From: Cephalopachus bancanus | Lineage: Eukaryota; Chordata; Mammalia; Primates; Tarsiidae | Direction: 5' to 3' | Assembly (NCBI GenBank): GCA_027257055.1 | Contig: JAPVLO010000621.1 | Span: 186,001 to 250,000, forward strand | DNA length: 64,000 nucleotides | Shown: one piece after another, positions 37,735 through 63,687 of the stretch | Numbering within the stretch: the first letter of the stretch is position 1 | Layout of the letters: each line of letters begins with the position of its first letter | The notes under the pieces: generated by a model | The model's input: the letters and a program-made list of their open reading frames with translations, nothing else | What the model was told of the DNA's origin: nothing | The model's database searches: none | Translations under genes and position numbers: made by a program

Positions 37735-38534
37735 AGGGCTCGGTGGCTCAGCCTGTCATCCCAGCACTGTGGGAGGACAAGGAGAGTGGGTTGCCTGAGC
37801 CTGTGGGTTCAAGAGAAGCACAGGCAACTTGGCGAGACCTCGGCTCTACAATAAGTAAAAAAAAAAAAAGAAAAAAAAAATTAGCCAGGCATGGTAACGT
37901 GCACCCGTAGTTCCAGCCACTTGGAAGACTGAGGTGGAAGAATCGTCGGAGCCCAGCAGGTTGACGATGGGGTAGCAGTGAGAGTGCCACTGCACTCCAG
38001 CTTGGGTGATGGAGTGAGACTCCAACTCAAAAAACAACAACAACAAAAGTAGTTAAATTTTTAAAAAAACTTGACTCAGACAAGTCTGTAATAAGCTCAG
38101 GTCAAAGGTTTATTTAAGGCGTTATGATGGAGCCAGCTGTTTCAAAGTAGAATTTCAGGAACAGAGGTTAATACGGTTATTCAGGAAGGGTGTGTTGAGA
38201 AAAGTTTGCCAGGTTATATATAAAGCTGATTAAAGACCTACAGGGCAATAAAACTGTAACCATTGAGGTTATCTTTTCTCCCAGAGAGAAGTCAGGCTGA
38301 GTGTGGTGGTGCATGCCCGTAGTCCCAGCTACTCGGGAGGCTGAGGTGGAAGGGTCACCCGAGCCCAGGAGGTTGAAGCTGTGGTGAGCCGTGATCCTTC
38401 CACTGCACTCCACTGGGGACAAAGTGAGACCCTGACTCAAAAAACAAACAAACAAAAAGCAACCTGACCCAGACATGTATGTAATAAGCTCAGGTCAAAG
38501 ATTTATTTAAGTCATTACAAATTACCAGCTGTTT
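37735..38534. mobile_element. SINEs and a local direct repeat
   Basis: 37735-38046 is a plus SINE and 38293-38450 a plus half SINE. A direct repeat of about 76 bp (38067-38142 and 38459-38534) shares TAATAAGCTCAGGTCAAAG and CCAGCTGTTT. Confidence 0.75.
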
Positions 38535-39454
38535 TTTTCCCCCTTTTGGTGAATGTATAGACTACTTCCACATTTTGGTAATTATAAGTATGCTACACAA
38601 AAAAATCCTAGTGTAGATGGGTGTGGCTGTGTGTGCCTGTAGTTCCAGCCATTTGGGAAACTGAGGCAGGGGGATTGCTTGACCTCAGTAGTTTGAGGCT
38701 GCAGTGAGCTACGATTGCACTTGTGACTAGCCACTGTGCTCCAGCCTGGGCAACATAGCAAGTCTCCATTAAAAAAAATTCCTGGGTGTGGTGGTTCACC
38801 CCTGTCATCCCAGCACTTTGGGAGGTGGAGGCGAGAGGATTGCTTGAGCCCAGGGGTTCAAGACCAACCTGGATAACTTGGCAAGACTTCGTCTCTCCAA
38901 TCAAAATAAAAACATTAGCCGGGTGTGGTGGCACGTGCCTGTAGTTCCAGCTACTTGGAGGACTGAGATGGAAGGATCGCCTGAGCCCAGCAGGGACCAT
39001 GAGCGTGCCACTGCACTCCAGCCTGGGCAACAGAGTGAGACCTCGACTCAAAAAAAAAAATTCCCAGTATAAAATCTATGCAAACATCTGCTTGCAAATA
39101 ACCACCAAAACCACCACCAGGTGCTATGTGTCAGGAGTATTAATACGCTTAGGAGTAGTAATGCATTTAACCTTTACAACTACCTAAAGATATAAATGCC
39201 GTTTTTTCATTCTGTTTTTCAACAAGGTGACTGAGGTAAACACTGAAGGTGAATTGCTGGGACAAAGGAAAGACGGTGTTTTACTTTGACAAAATGGTAT
39301 TTTGATCTGTTTGTTGAGATCTGCACCACTACTGACCTGCTTCTTGAGTGCCTGTTTTCTCCACACAGAGGCCAATGCCGGGCGTTGTCTGTCTCTTTAG
39401 TCTTTGCCAATCTGATAGGTCAGAAATGATCGTGGAAGATCATTACTCACTGTC
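38535..39454. mobile_element. Half SINE, SINE and unique sequence
   Basis: 38613-38778 is a plus half SINE and 38780-39060 a plus SINE. 39061-39454 is non-repetitive with no recognised exon. Confidence 0.7.
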
Positions 39455-40370
39455 ATTTTATTTTTATTTTTCGTTTTATTTTGAGTTGGGGTCTCCCTTT
39501 GTCGCTCAGGCTGGAGTGTAGTGGCACGATCACGGCTCACTGCAGCCTTGACCTCCTGGGCTCAGGCGAGACTTCCACCTTAGCCTCCAAGTAGCTGGGA
39601 CTACAGGAGTGCGCCACCACACACAGCTAGTTTTTTTCTTTTTTCTTTTTTCTTTTTTGAGTTGGAGTCTCTCTCTGTTGCCCAGACTGGAGTGCAGTGG
39701 CCGCTCCCGGCCACCGCAGCCTCGACCTGCTGGGCTCTGGCGATCCTTCCGCCTCAGCCTTCCAAGTAGCCGGAATTACAGGCATGCGCTACCACGCCCG
39801 GCTGGTTTTTTGATTTACTGTAGAGATGAGGTCTCACTGCCCAGGCGGGTCTCGAACCCGCGGACTCAGGCAATCCACTCACCTCAGCCTCCCAAAGGCG
39901 CGGGATTACAGGCTGAGTCACCGAGCCTGGCTCACAGCTAATTTTTTAAACTTTCTTTTTTTAGCCGGGTTTGGTGGCTCAGCCTGTAATCCTGCACCTT
40001 GGAAGGCTGAGGTGTGTGGATTGCCTGAGCCCGCGGGTTCGAGACCTACCTGGGCAGGTGAGACCTCATCTCTACAATAAGTCAAAAAAAATCAGCCAGG
40101 CGTGGTAGCGCGCGCCTGTTGTTCCAGCTACTTGGAAGGCTGAGGCGGAAAGATCGCCGGAGCCCAGCAAGTCGAGGCTGCGGTGGCCAGGAGCGGCCAT
40201 TGCACTCCAGTCTGGGCGACAAAAAAAAAAAAAAGCAACTTTCTTTTTTCGTAGAGATGAGTTTTTGCTATGTTGCCCAGGCTGGTCTTGAACTCCTGGC
40301 CTCAAGTGATTCTCCCGCCTTGGCCTCCCAAAGTGCTGGGATTACAGGCGTGAGCCACCGTGCCTGGCCA
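39455..40370. mobile_element. Three-layer nest of SINEs
   Basis: An old minus SINE (39455-39632, 39933-39961, 40235-40370) is split by a young minus SINE (39633-39932) and a young plus SINE (39962-40234). Target-site words CACAGCTA and AACTTTCTTTTTT flank the two inner copies. Confidence 0.85.
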
Positions 40371-41215
40371 CTCACTATTATGTTAGTGCCACTCTCCTTT
40401 AGGGTGAACATCTGTCCCAGTTTGTCTGGGACCCTCTGGCTTAGCACTGAAAGTCCTATGTCTCCAACCCCACCACCCTAAGTTTCGTCCCATGCAAGCA
40501 GGGACAACTGGTCAACCTACTCTCCCAGGTTATGTGTGAGGCTGAACATATGTTTCTGTGGTCACAGAAAGAATAGGTTCTGGGTAAGGGAGTGTGGCAG
40601 GATCAGATTTTTTTTTTTTTTTTTTTTTGAGTTGGAGTCTCACTCTGTCGCCCAGACTGGAGTGCAGTGACCGCTCCCGGCCACCGCAGCCTCGACCTGC
40701 TGGGCTCCGGCGCTCCTTCCGCCTCAGCCTTCCAAGTAGCCGGAATTACAAGCATGCGCTACCACGCCCAGCTGATTTTTTTTTGATTTATTGTAGAGAT
40801 GAGGTCTTGCTGCCCAGGCGGGTCTCGAACCCACGGGCTCAGGCAATCCACTCACCTCAACCTCCCAAAGGCGCAGGATTACAGGCTGAGCCACCGAGCC
40901 CGACAGATTTTTTTTCTGAGTCAGGGTCTCACTCTGTTGCCCAGGCTCGAGTGCAGTGACATGATCGCGGTTCACCTCAGCTTTTAACTCCTGGACTCAG
41001 GCAATCCTCCCACCTTAGCCTCCCCCAAGTAGCTGGGGCTACAGGTGCACACCACCATGCCTGGCTAATTTTTTGTAGAGACGAGTTCTCCCTATGTTGC
41101 CCAGGCTGGTCTCCAACTCCTGGTCTCAAGCGATTCTTCCGCCTTGGCCTCCCAAAGTGCTGGGATGACAGGCATGAGACTCCGCGTCCGGCTAGGATCA
41201 GATTTTTTTTTAAGG
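40371..41215 (-). mobile_element. Unique spacer and two SINEs in one target site
   Basis: 40371-40605 is unassigned, perhaps an ancient DNA-transposon relic. 40606-40905 (young) and 40906-41195 (older) are minus SINEs. AGGATCAGATTTTTTT occurs before the first and after the second. Confidence 0.75.
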
Positions 41216-49500
<8,285 letters not shown>

Positions 49501-49737
49501 TTCCCTCACTCTCTCCCTAAAGCCAGTTAAGAAGGAGCGGGGCCCCAGGGCCAGACGGCCATTCCCATCCTTCGTGACCTGAATGGCTTCCTGGTGTTCC
49601 TCCTGGCCCGGGTGTGATGACAACACTTCCTGCCTCAGTGGCTGGAAGTGAGGATGAGTGGACCAACTTCTGGCCAGCACTGAGAGCCACGCCTGGCCCC
49701 TGGAAAGCCCTTCCTTACAGCATCCAACCTTCTGTAC

Positions 49738-51860
49738 GTGACACCATGTCCAGCTAATTTTTTGTGGAGAGGGAGGTCTAGCTATGTTGCCCAGGCTGGT
49801 CTTGAACTCCTGGGCTCAAGGAATCCTCCCACCTTGTCCTCAGAATGCTGGGGTCACTTCTACTTTCTCCTGGATCCTCCTCCTCCTCCTTCTTTTTTTA
49901 AAGATGGGAGACTGGGCTGGGCGTGGTGACTCATGCCTATAATCCCAGGACTTTGAGAGGCCGAGGTGAGAGGGTTGCCTGAACCCATGGGTTTGAGACC
50001 AGCCTGGGCAACTTGGAGAGACCTTGCCTCTACCATAAGTAAAAAAAATTTAGCCTGGTGTGGTGGCACGCGTCTCTAGTTCCAGTTGCTTGGAAGGCTG
50101 AGGCGGAAGGATTGCCTGAAGCCAGCAGGTCGAGGCTCTGGTGGCCTTGAGCATGTCACTGCACTCCAACCTGGGCAACGAAGTGAGACTACAACTCCAA
50201 AAAAAAAAAAAAAAAAAAAGATGAGAGGCTGGAGTGCAGTGGCATAATCATAGTTCACTGCAGCTTTGAATTCCTGGCCTCAAGTGATCTTCCTGCCTCA
50301 GCCTCCTGAGTAGCTGTGACTAAAAGCATGTGTCACCATGTCTGGCTAATTTTTAAAAAATCTTTTTTTGGGTAGAGATGGGATCTTGCTATGTTGCCTG
50401 GGTTGGAGTGCAGTGCGATTATAGCTTACTGCAGCCTCAAAATCGTGGGCTCAAGAGATCCTTCTGCCTCAGCCTCCTGAGTAGCTGGGACCATAGGCAC
50501 GTGCCACCACGGCTGGCTAATTTTTTAAGCTTCTGTAGAGATGAGGTCTTGCTATGTTGCCCAGGCTGATCTTGAACTCTTGGCCTCAAAGCGATCCTCC
50601 TGCCTCAGCCTCCCAAAGTGCTTGCGATTCTAGGCGTGAGCCCCTGCACCTCTCACCCTTTATCTCTCTTTTCTTCTTTTTCTTCTTCTTCCTGCTGTCT
50701 CTCAGACTCCCAGGTCTTTGTTTTGTTTGCTGGGTCTTTGTCTTTTTCTTTCTTTCCTTCTGGCTTTCTCTTTTTCCAGCTCGAAGTCATCGTTCTCTGC
50801 CTCTGTACCTCTCCGTTGCTGAGCCCCGGGTGAAGATTCTTGTTGGAGGTTGGAGGGAGGTCAAACACGGGGCCGAGGGGCTCCAGCGGACCCACTAGCC
50901 AAGACAGGCTTAATCACCTCTGGTCATCTGACCTTGGGTGACTCATTTTTCCCAGCCTCAGTTTCCCCACCTAAGCGTGAAGCCTCTAGGAAGACCCACC
51001 TCAAGAGAGTGAAATGAAGTTTCTACTAAGATCTTGGTCCTGAACCCCAGGACGTGGTAAGAGCTCGACAAACGTTTATTTATTTATTTTGTGGTAAACT
51101 ACTCATACCATAAAATGTATCATTTTGGGGCTGCTTTTGTGTTTTTCTCTTTGAGTCGGGAGCTCACTATCGCCCAGCCTGGAATGCAGCGGCACAATCA
51201 GGGCTCACCGCAGCCTCGACCTCCTGGGCTCAGGCGGTAGGTGGGACTACAGGCACACTCCACCAAGCCTGGCTTATTCTTTGATTTATCGTAGAACAAG
51301 ATCTCGCTGTATTGTCCAGGCTGGTCTCAAACTCCTGAGCTCAAGCAATCCTCCCTCCTCGGGCTCCCTAAGTGCTGGGATTACAGGTGTGAGCCTCCAT
51401 GCCCAGACTTATTTTATGGTTCTTAATTCATTTTTCCATGTGAAGGCACTTGGTTCAGTGGCATGAAGTGCGTTCACGGAGGAAGTCAGACATAAAGGCT
51501 GCATATTGTATTATCTTCTTTATATGAAACATTCAGATTCGTGACTGTTGGGGGCTTGAAACTATTTTATTTATTTATTTATTTTTGAGTCAGAGTCTCA
51601 CTCTGTTGCCCAGGTTGGAGTGCGGGAGCGCGCTCACAGCCACTGCAGCCAGGACCTGCTGGGCTCAGGTGATCCTTTCACCTCAGCCTTCCAAGTACCA
51701 CAGGCATGTGCCACCATGCCCGGCTAATTTTTTGACTTATTGTGAGGTCTCATCAAGTTGCCCAGGTTGGTCCCGAACCCCTGGGCTCAGGCAGTCCTCT
51801 CGCCTCTGCCTCCCAAAGTGCTGGGAGGACAGGCGTGCGCCACTGCGTTCGGCTGGAACT
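49738..51860. mobile_element. SINE cluster
   Basis: 49738-49850 (- half), 49910-50215 (+), 50222-50360 (- fragment), 50362-50655 (-), 51145-51415 (-) and 51570-51858 (-). 50656-51144 is CT-rich then unassigned sequence. Confidence 0.75.
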
Positions 51861-51929
51861 GACTGTTTAATGAGCATGGGACTTTGAAAAGGCTCTGGAA
51901 CTAGGTAGGTAATGATCTAATAATTCCAC

Positions 51930-52470
51930 TCCTAAGTAGGGGAGGGGACTCCCCCCCAAAAACCCATACTTTATTTGTAAAAAATCGTGTATTTATTCTT
52001 ACACGTTTAAACTTCAGTCACCTTCCAAGTCCCCTCCATTTGATGCAATACACCTATCGAGACACTTTTCCCACTGCTCAGAACCGTTTTGGAACTCGTC
52101 CATGTTGATGCCTTTTAGTGCTTCTGTCGTTTTTTTATTTCACCTCCTCCACATCGGCAAAAAGCTTTGAGGACTTTTTTCATCCCAGGAAACAAACAAA
52201 CAAAAAAAGCTGCATGGGGTGAGATTGGATGAACAGGGAAGGTGGGGCATGGGGATCATGCCGTTTTTTTGGTCAACAATTCAGAGCAGGTGTGCTCGTA
52301 AATCACCCATCATGAAACGGGCAAACGTGTTGAAAGAATTTGCCCCCCCCCAAATTCACTGAAGCAGAATGCAGACTCTCACAATAACACTCGCTGGTAC
52401 AGGGATGCCGATGGGTTCCTAGAACATTTACCTAGCGGGGGAAGCCTGTACTGCAAGGGGCCCTCTCTCC
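51930..52470 (-). mobile_element. Mariner-type DNA transposon relic
   Basis: The minus strand can be read as a decayed mariner transposase C-terminus: HLPCSSNLTPC, corresponding to the family's HPPYSPDLAPC, then FPGMKKVLKAF. Stops and frameshifts break it. Wording such as CAACATGGACGAGTTCC and the final GGGACTTGGAAGGTGACTGA suits a vertebrate mariner (HSMAR2-like, family from memory). Confidence 0.75.
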
Positions 52471-54370
<1,900 letters not shown>

Positions 54371-54779
54371 AAAAAAATAGTGATTTTTTTTTTTGAGTTA
54401 GGGTCTCACTCTGTCCTCCAGCCTCCATCTCCTGGGCTCAGGCAATCCTCCTACCTCAGCCTCCCTAGTAGCTGGGACTACAGCCGCATGCCACCACGCC
54501 AGGATAATTTGTATATTTTTTTGCAGAGACCAGGTCTCACTGTGTTGCCCAAGTTGGTCTCGAACTCCTGGGCTCAAGTGATCCTCCTGCCTCAGCCTCC
54601 CAAGTAGCTGGGACTACAGGCGCATGCCACCACATTCAGCTATTTTGTGGTTATTTTGTAGAGATGAGGCCTCCCTATGTTGTCTAGGCTGGCCTCGAAC
54701 TCCTGGGCTCAAGCGATCCTCCCACTTTGACCTTCCAGAGTGCTGGGATCACAGGCGTGAGCCTCAGTGCTTGGCCTTG
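54371..54779 (-). mobile_element. Two partial SINEs
   Basis: 54378-54620 and 54621-54775, both minus. The second lacks its right arm. Confidence 0.7.
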
Positions 54780-55409
54780 TCCTCTCCTCTCTTCGCCTCT
54801 TTCTGTCTCACTCCTGCATGTCTCTGTCCCTCCCGGTCTCTGGAAACTTGCCCCGCCCCCCCCCAGCTGTCTTCTCTGCCCCTAACCAGGACTAATTTAG
54901 CAAATGCTCCAATCCTCTTATGACCACAGCCCAGCCTCAGCAGAATGGCGGGGGACTTAACGCGGATTAGGTCAGACTCATGACCCACGGGGGGGAGGGG
55001 ACTTCACGGAGCTTGAACGAAGTGGCGTCCTGCCCCCCTTGCCTATCCCCTCCAGGGAAATCAGTCGTGCCTGAGACACCTGCGACTCATCAAACCGCCT
55101 CTGGACTCTTCCCGCAGCGCTCCTGGGCTCCAACACCATAGGGCACTGTCCTGGTATTCTGTGGTCACTTGGACGCCCCAAGGGAGGGGATATCCCCTTC
55201 CCGGTTTTAAGGCTCAGGCGAGGTTAGGAGGGGTTAAGCACCTCTCCTAAGGCAAGTGGGGTCCAGTCCTGGCCTTCTGGGGGGCTTCTCAGGTTAAAGA
55301 CGAGGAAACACAGGCCGGGAGAAGAGAACTGACTGGTCCGGGGATCATAGGGAGGAGCTAGAAGAGGTGGAAGAAGAGATTAATTAGGCGGGAACAGAAA
55401 AAACAAACA
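54780..55409. other. Non-repetitive GC-rich block with module copy 3
   Basis: No gene recognised. 54870-54970 carries module copy 3 in reverse. The remainder is unassigned. Confidence 0.5.
54870..54970 (-). repeat. Dispersed local module, copy 3
   Basis: The reverse strand reads CTAATCC...TGCTGAGGCTGG...AAGAGGATTGGAGCATTTG then CTAAATTAG and GGGCAGAGAA, in the order found at 4654-4745 and 19688-19780. The CTCF-like part is degraded to a G run. Confidence 0.65.
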
Positions 55410-55845
55410 GGGCCAGGCCCGAGGGCTCAGGCTGGTAATCCCAGCACTTTGGGAGGCGGAGATGGGAGGATAGCTTGAGGTCAGGAGTTGGAGACCCCAG
55501 CCTGGGCAACAGCGGGAGACCCTGTCTCTCTGTCTCTCAAAAAGAAGAAAGCCGAGCTCGGTGGCTCAGCCTGTAATCCCGCACCTTTGGGAGGCTGAGG
55601 TGAGTGGATTGCCTGAGCCCGCGGGTTCGAGACCTGCCTGGGCAGGCGAGACCTCATCTCTACAATAAATCAAAAAATCAGCCGGGCGTGGTAGCGCGCG
55701 CCTGTAATTCCGGCTACTCGGAGGCTGAGGCGGAAGGATTGCCGGAGCCCAGCGGGTCGAGGCTGCGGTGGCCAGGAGCGGCCACGGCACTCCAGTCTGG
55801 GCGAAAGAGTGAGACTCCAACTCAAAAAAAAAAAAAAAAAAGAAG
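55410..55845 (+). mobile_element. Half SINE and young SINE
   Basis: 55410-55548 is an older left arm. 55552-55845 is a young copy with a tail of about 19 A. Confidence 0.85.
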
Positions 55846-57600
<1,755 letters not shown>

Positions 57601-58620
57601 AAAAAAATAGATGTAGAATGTTATCAAATGTTTATTTACACCTATCGAGATGATCATATTTCTTTTTTTATTCTGTTAATGAGGTGAATTACACTGATTC
57701 ATTTATGTTGATTAATTTGTGAATGCTTGACCAACTTGAATTCCTGGGCTAAATCCTACTTGGTCATGATGTATTATTACTGTTATTGATTGCTTGATTT
57801 CATTTTGTTCAGGATTTTTGCACCTATGTTTATGAGGAATATTGATTTTTTCTTCTTCTTTTTGGAGCTTTGTTGATAAGCACCATAAGGTAAAATACAA
57901 AATTACCTTATTCCTCGATGTAAAATATAGCCAGTCCACCCCTGTGGTACCTTTTAGATAATATTTGAATTATTGATGAGTTCATTACAGATATTCACTA
58001 GCTAGAGAAATGGTTTTCCTTATTAGCTTCTCTATAGAGAATGACCCCCAAAGCACCTCTTCATCCTGACCAAGTTTCCCAAAGTCAGTTCTGAATTTCA
58101 CTTACTACTAGCTACGTCCATCGGATTGCTTTACGGGCATCTTTAAACTCAATGGGGCCCTAAATCAACTCAGCATCTTCTCTCCATGAACACTCATTGT
58201 GAAATCACTCTTCAGCATGTCTGTTTTCCTATCGAACTTCAATATTATCTTAGTTTGGTTTGGAGCGAGGTCATTTCTTGCTTGGACACCTGCACTGGTC
58301 TTCTAATCCATGGTATCTTGCCTTCCAGACTCTTCTCCCACCATTTTCTATCCCCTAGGCTGCAACCATCCTGACTTTACTTTTATATGTAGACTTTGTA
58401 ATGCCCAATCCTCCCAATTTTCGCAGCTCCCAGATTTCAAGCAACTTTGTTTGTCTGGCATTTCCTTCACTAGTCAGTAAACTCTTGCCAGTGTTCCCAG
58501 ACCCACCACTAAGGGGAACCTGACTATGTAACTCCCCCTTCCAGGCCATCACTATACTACGAGTTCACTGGCCCACTCACCTCTGATTTCTCTACACTCC
58601 AACTCATATTAGAGTTTTAC
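57601..58620 (-). mobile_element. Antisense L1 ORF2 fragment and unassigned sequence
   Basis: 57620-57850 is antisense L1 ORF2 ('ATCGAGATGATCATATTTC', 'TCTGTTAATGAGGTGAATTA'). 57960-58620 is unassigned, with no recognised exon. Confidence 0.6.
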
Positions 58621-59187
58621 ATAGTTTTCAGACTAATATTCTTTTTTTTTTTAAGTTGGAGTCTCACCCTGTCCCCCAGACTGGAGTGCAGTGGCCTCAG
58701 CCTTCCAAGTAGCTGGAACTACAGGTGCACGCTACCACGCCCAGCTAATTTTTTGATTTTATTGTAGAAATGAGGTCTTGCAAGTGACCCGGGTGGGTCT
58801 CGAACCCGCAGGCTCAGGCAATCCACTCACCTCGGCCTCCCAAAGCATGGGATTACAGGCTGAGCCACCGAGTCCAGCTCAGACTAATATTCTTTTTTTT
58901 TTTTTGAATTGGAGTCTCACTCGGTCGCTCAGGTTGGAGTGCAGTGGCATGCTCACAGCCACCCCAGCGTCGACCTGCTGGGCTCCTGCGATCCACCGCA
59001 ACCTTCCAAGTAGCCAGAACTACAGGCACGTGCTACCACACCTGGCTAATCTTTTTTAAAATTTATTGTAGAGATGAGGTCTGGCCAATTTCCCCAGGCT
59101 AGTCTCGAACCCATGGGCTTAGGCAATCCACTGGTTTCAGCCTCCCAAAGTGCTGGGATTACAGGCTGAGCCACCGCGCCTGGCCCA
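58621..59187 (-). mobile_element. Two SINEs inserted successively at the same site
   Basis: 58645-58880 (young, internally deleted) and 58893-59187 (older), both minus. CAGACTAATATTC occurs three times: at about 58630, 58880 and 59187. Confidence 0.85.
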
Positions 59188-60062
59188 GACTAATATTCGT
59201 AAGCAAACATAATCACGTTACATCCTCTGTCCCATTATTTAGAGGATGAAAAAATAACTCTTTGGAACAAACAGCAACCAAGAACTAAATCCAAATGTTC
59301 TTTCCAACCTCTGTTCAATCAATATAAATATGCTTCCACCTTTCCTGCTTACGTCGTGCCTTCTACCTGGAATGCCTTTTGCTCATATCCCTCGGTCAAA
59401 ATAATCCCCTATCAAAAATTCCTCAGTCAAAAAAAAAAAAAAAATAAGCCGGGCTTGGTGGCTTAGCCTGTAATCCTGCGCCTTTGGGAAGCTGAGGTGA
59501 GTGGATTGCCTGACCCCAAGGGTTCGAGACCCGCCTGGGCAACTTGGCGAGACCTCATCTCTACAATAAATCAAAAAAGCCGGGCATGGTAGCGCGCACC
59601 TGTAATTCCGGCTACTCGGAAGGCTGAGGCGGAAGGATCGCCGGAGCCCAGCAGGTCGAGGCTGCGGTGGCCAGGAGCGGCCACTGCACTCCGGTCTGGG
59701 TGACAGAGTGAGACTCCAACTCAAAAAAAAAAAAAAAAAAAAAATACTCCCATCCAGGCCCAGTCTAAATGTCATTTAGACATTTCTCTTTCTCTGAATC
59801 AGAATCTCACTCTGCCACCCAGACTGGCACCCTCAGGGCCACTAGAGTCTCGACCTGCTGGGCTCAGGTGATCCTTTCACCTCAGCCTCCCAAGTAGTTG
59901 GAACTACAAGCATGCACCACCGTGCCTGTCTAATTTTTTGATTTATTGTAGAGATGCGGTCTTGCCAAGTTGCCCAGGCTGGTCTTGAACTCCTGGGGCT
60001 TGGGCAATCCTCTTGCCTCAGCCTGCCAAAATGCTAGGATTACAGGAGTGAACAACTTTGCC
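59188..60062. mobile_element. Unique/L2-like sequence and two SINEs
   Basis: 59290-59430 and 59745-59785 are L2-like ('CTACCTGGAATGCC'), split by a young plus SINE at 59443-59744. 59790-60062 is a minus SINE. Confidence 0.7.
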
Positions 60063-60675
<613 letters not shown>

Positions 60676-61435
60676 AGACTAGCCGGGCTCGGTGGCTCAG
60701 CCTGTAATCCCGCATTTTGGGAGGCTGAGGTGAGTGGATTGCCTGAGCCCGTGGGTTCGAGACCCACCTGGGCAACTTGGCGAGACCTCATCTCTACAAT
60801 AAATCAAAAATTAGCCGGGCACAGTAGTGCGCGCCTGTAGTTCCAGCTACTTGGAAGGCTGAGGCGGAAGGATTGCCAGAACCAAGCAGGTTGAGGCTGG
60901 AGTGGCCAGGAGCGGCCACTGCACTCCAGTCTGGGCGACAGAGTGAGACTCTAATTCAACAACAACAACAACAAAAAAAAAAAAAAATGAAGAAAGACTA
61001 AAATCAATCATTTTAACATCATCTCAAAGAAGTTCAAGGCCAGACACGGTGGCTCATGTCTATAATCCCAGCATTTTAGGAGGCTGAGGCGAGAGGATTG
61101 CCTGAGTTCACAGGTTCGAGACCAGCCCAGGCAACTTGACAAGACCTCATCTCTACAACAAATTTTAAAAAAGATAGTTGAACATGGTGGCTCGTACCTG
61201 TAGTTCCAGCTACTTGGAAGGTTGAGGCAGAAAAGGTCACCTGAGCCCAGCAGGTTGAGGCTGCAGTGGCCGTGAGTGTGCCACTGCACTCCAGCCTGGG
61301 TGATAGAGTGAGACTCTGATTCAAAAAAAGAAAAAAGCTGTAGGTTGGTCTAAAACGTCTAGGCTCAAGCAATCCTCCTGCCTCAGGCTCCCAAAATGCT
61401 GGGATTACAGGTGTGAGCCACTACACCCAGTCTTA
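60676..61435. mobile_element. Young SINE, SINE and fragment
   Basis: 60682-60988 is a young plus SINE with GAAGAAAGACTA on both sides. 61036-61335 is plus. 61340-61435 is a minus left-arm fragment. Confidence 0.8.
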
Positions 61436-61690
61436 ATAATAAAATTGTATTGTTATACAAAACTTGAAACTTATTAAAGGACTTAAATTTAGGTGCTCTC
61501 ATCACACACACTACACGGTTGTAACTATGTGAGGTGATGGATGTATTAATTAACTTGATTGTGGTAATCATTTCATAATGTACACATATTAAAATGTCAC
61601 ATCATATACCTTAAATATATATTATTTTTATTTGTCAAATATATCTCAATAAGGCTGGAACAAAACAAAACAGAAAAGAGAGAAAATTGG
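61436..61690 (+). mobile_element. L1 3' end, sense
   Basis: 'GAGGTGATGGATGTATTAAT', 'ATTGTGGTAATCATTTCATA' and CTCAATAAGGCTGG are the end of a primate-era L1M/L1P 3' UTR, with its A-rich tail. Confidence 0.75.

Positions 61691-63687
<1,997 letters not shown>

Noticed and set aside
51957..52470. Functional mariner transposase
   Set aside because: The frame is broken by several stops and frameshifts, and only the C-terminal part is present.
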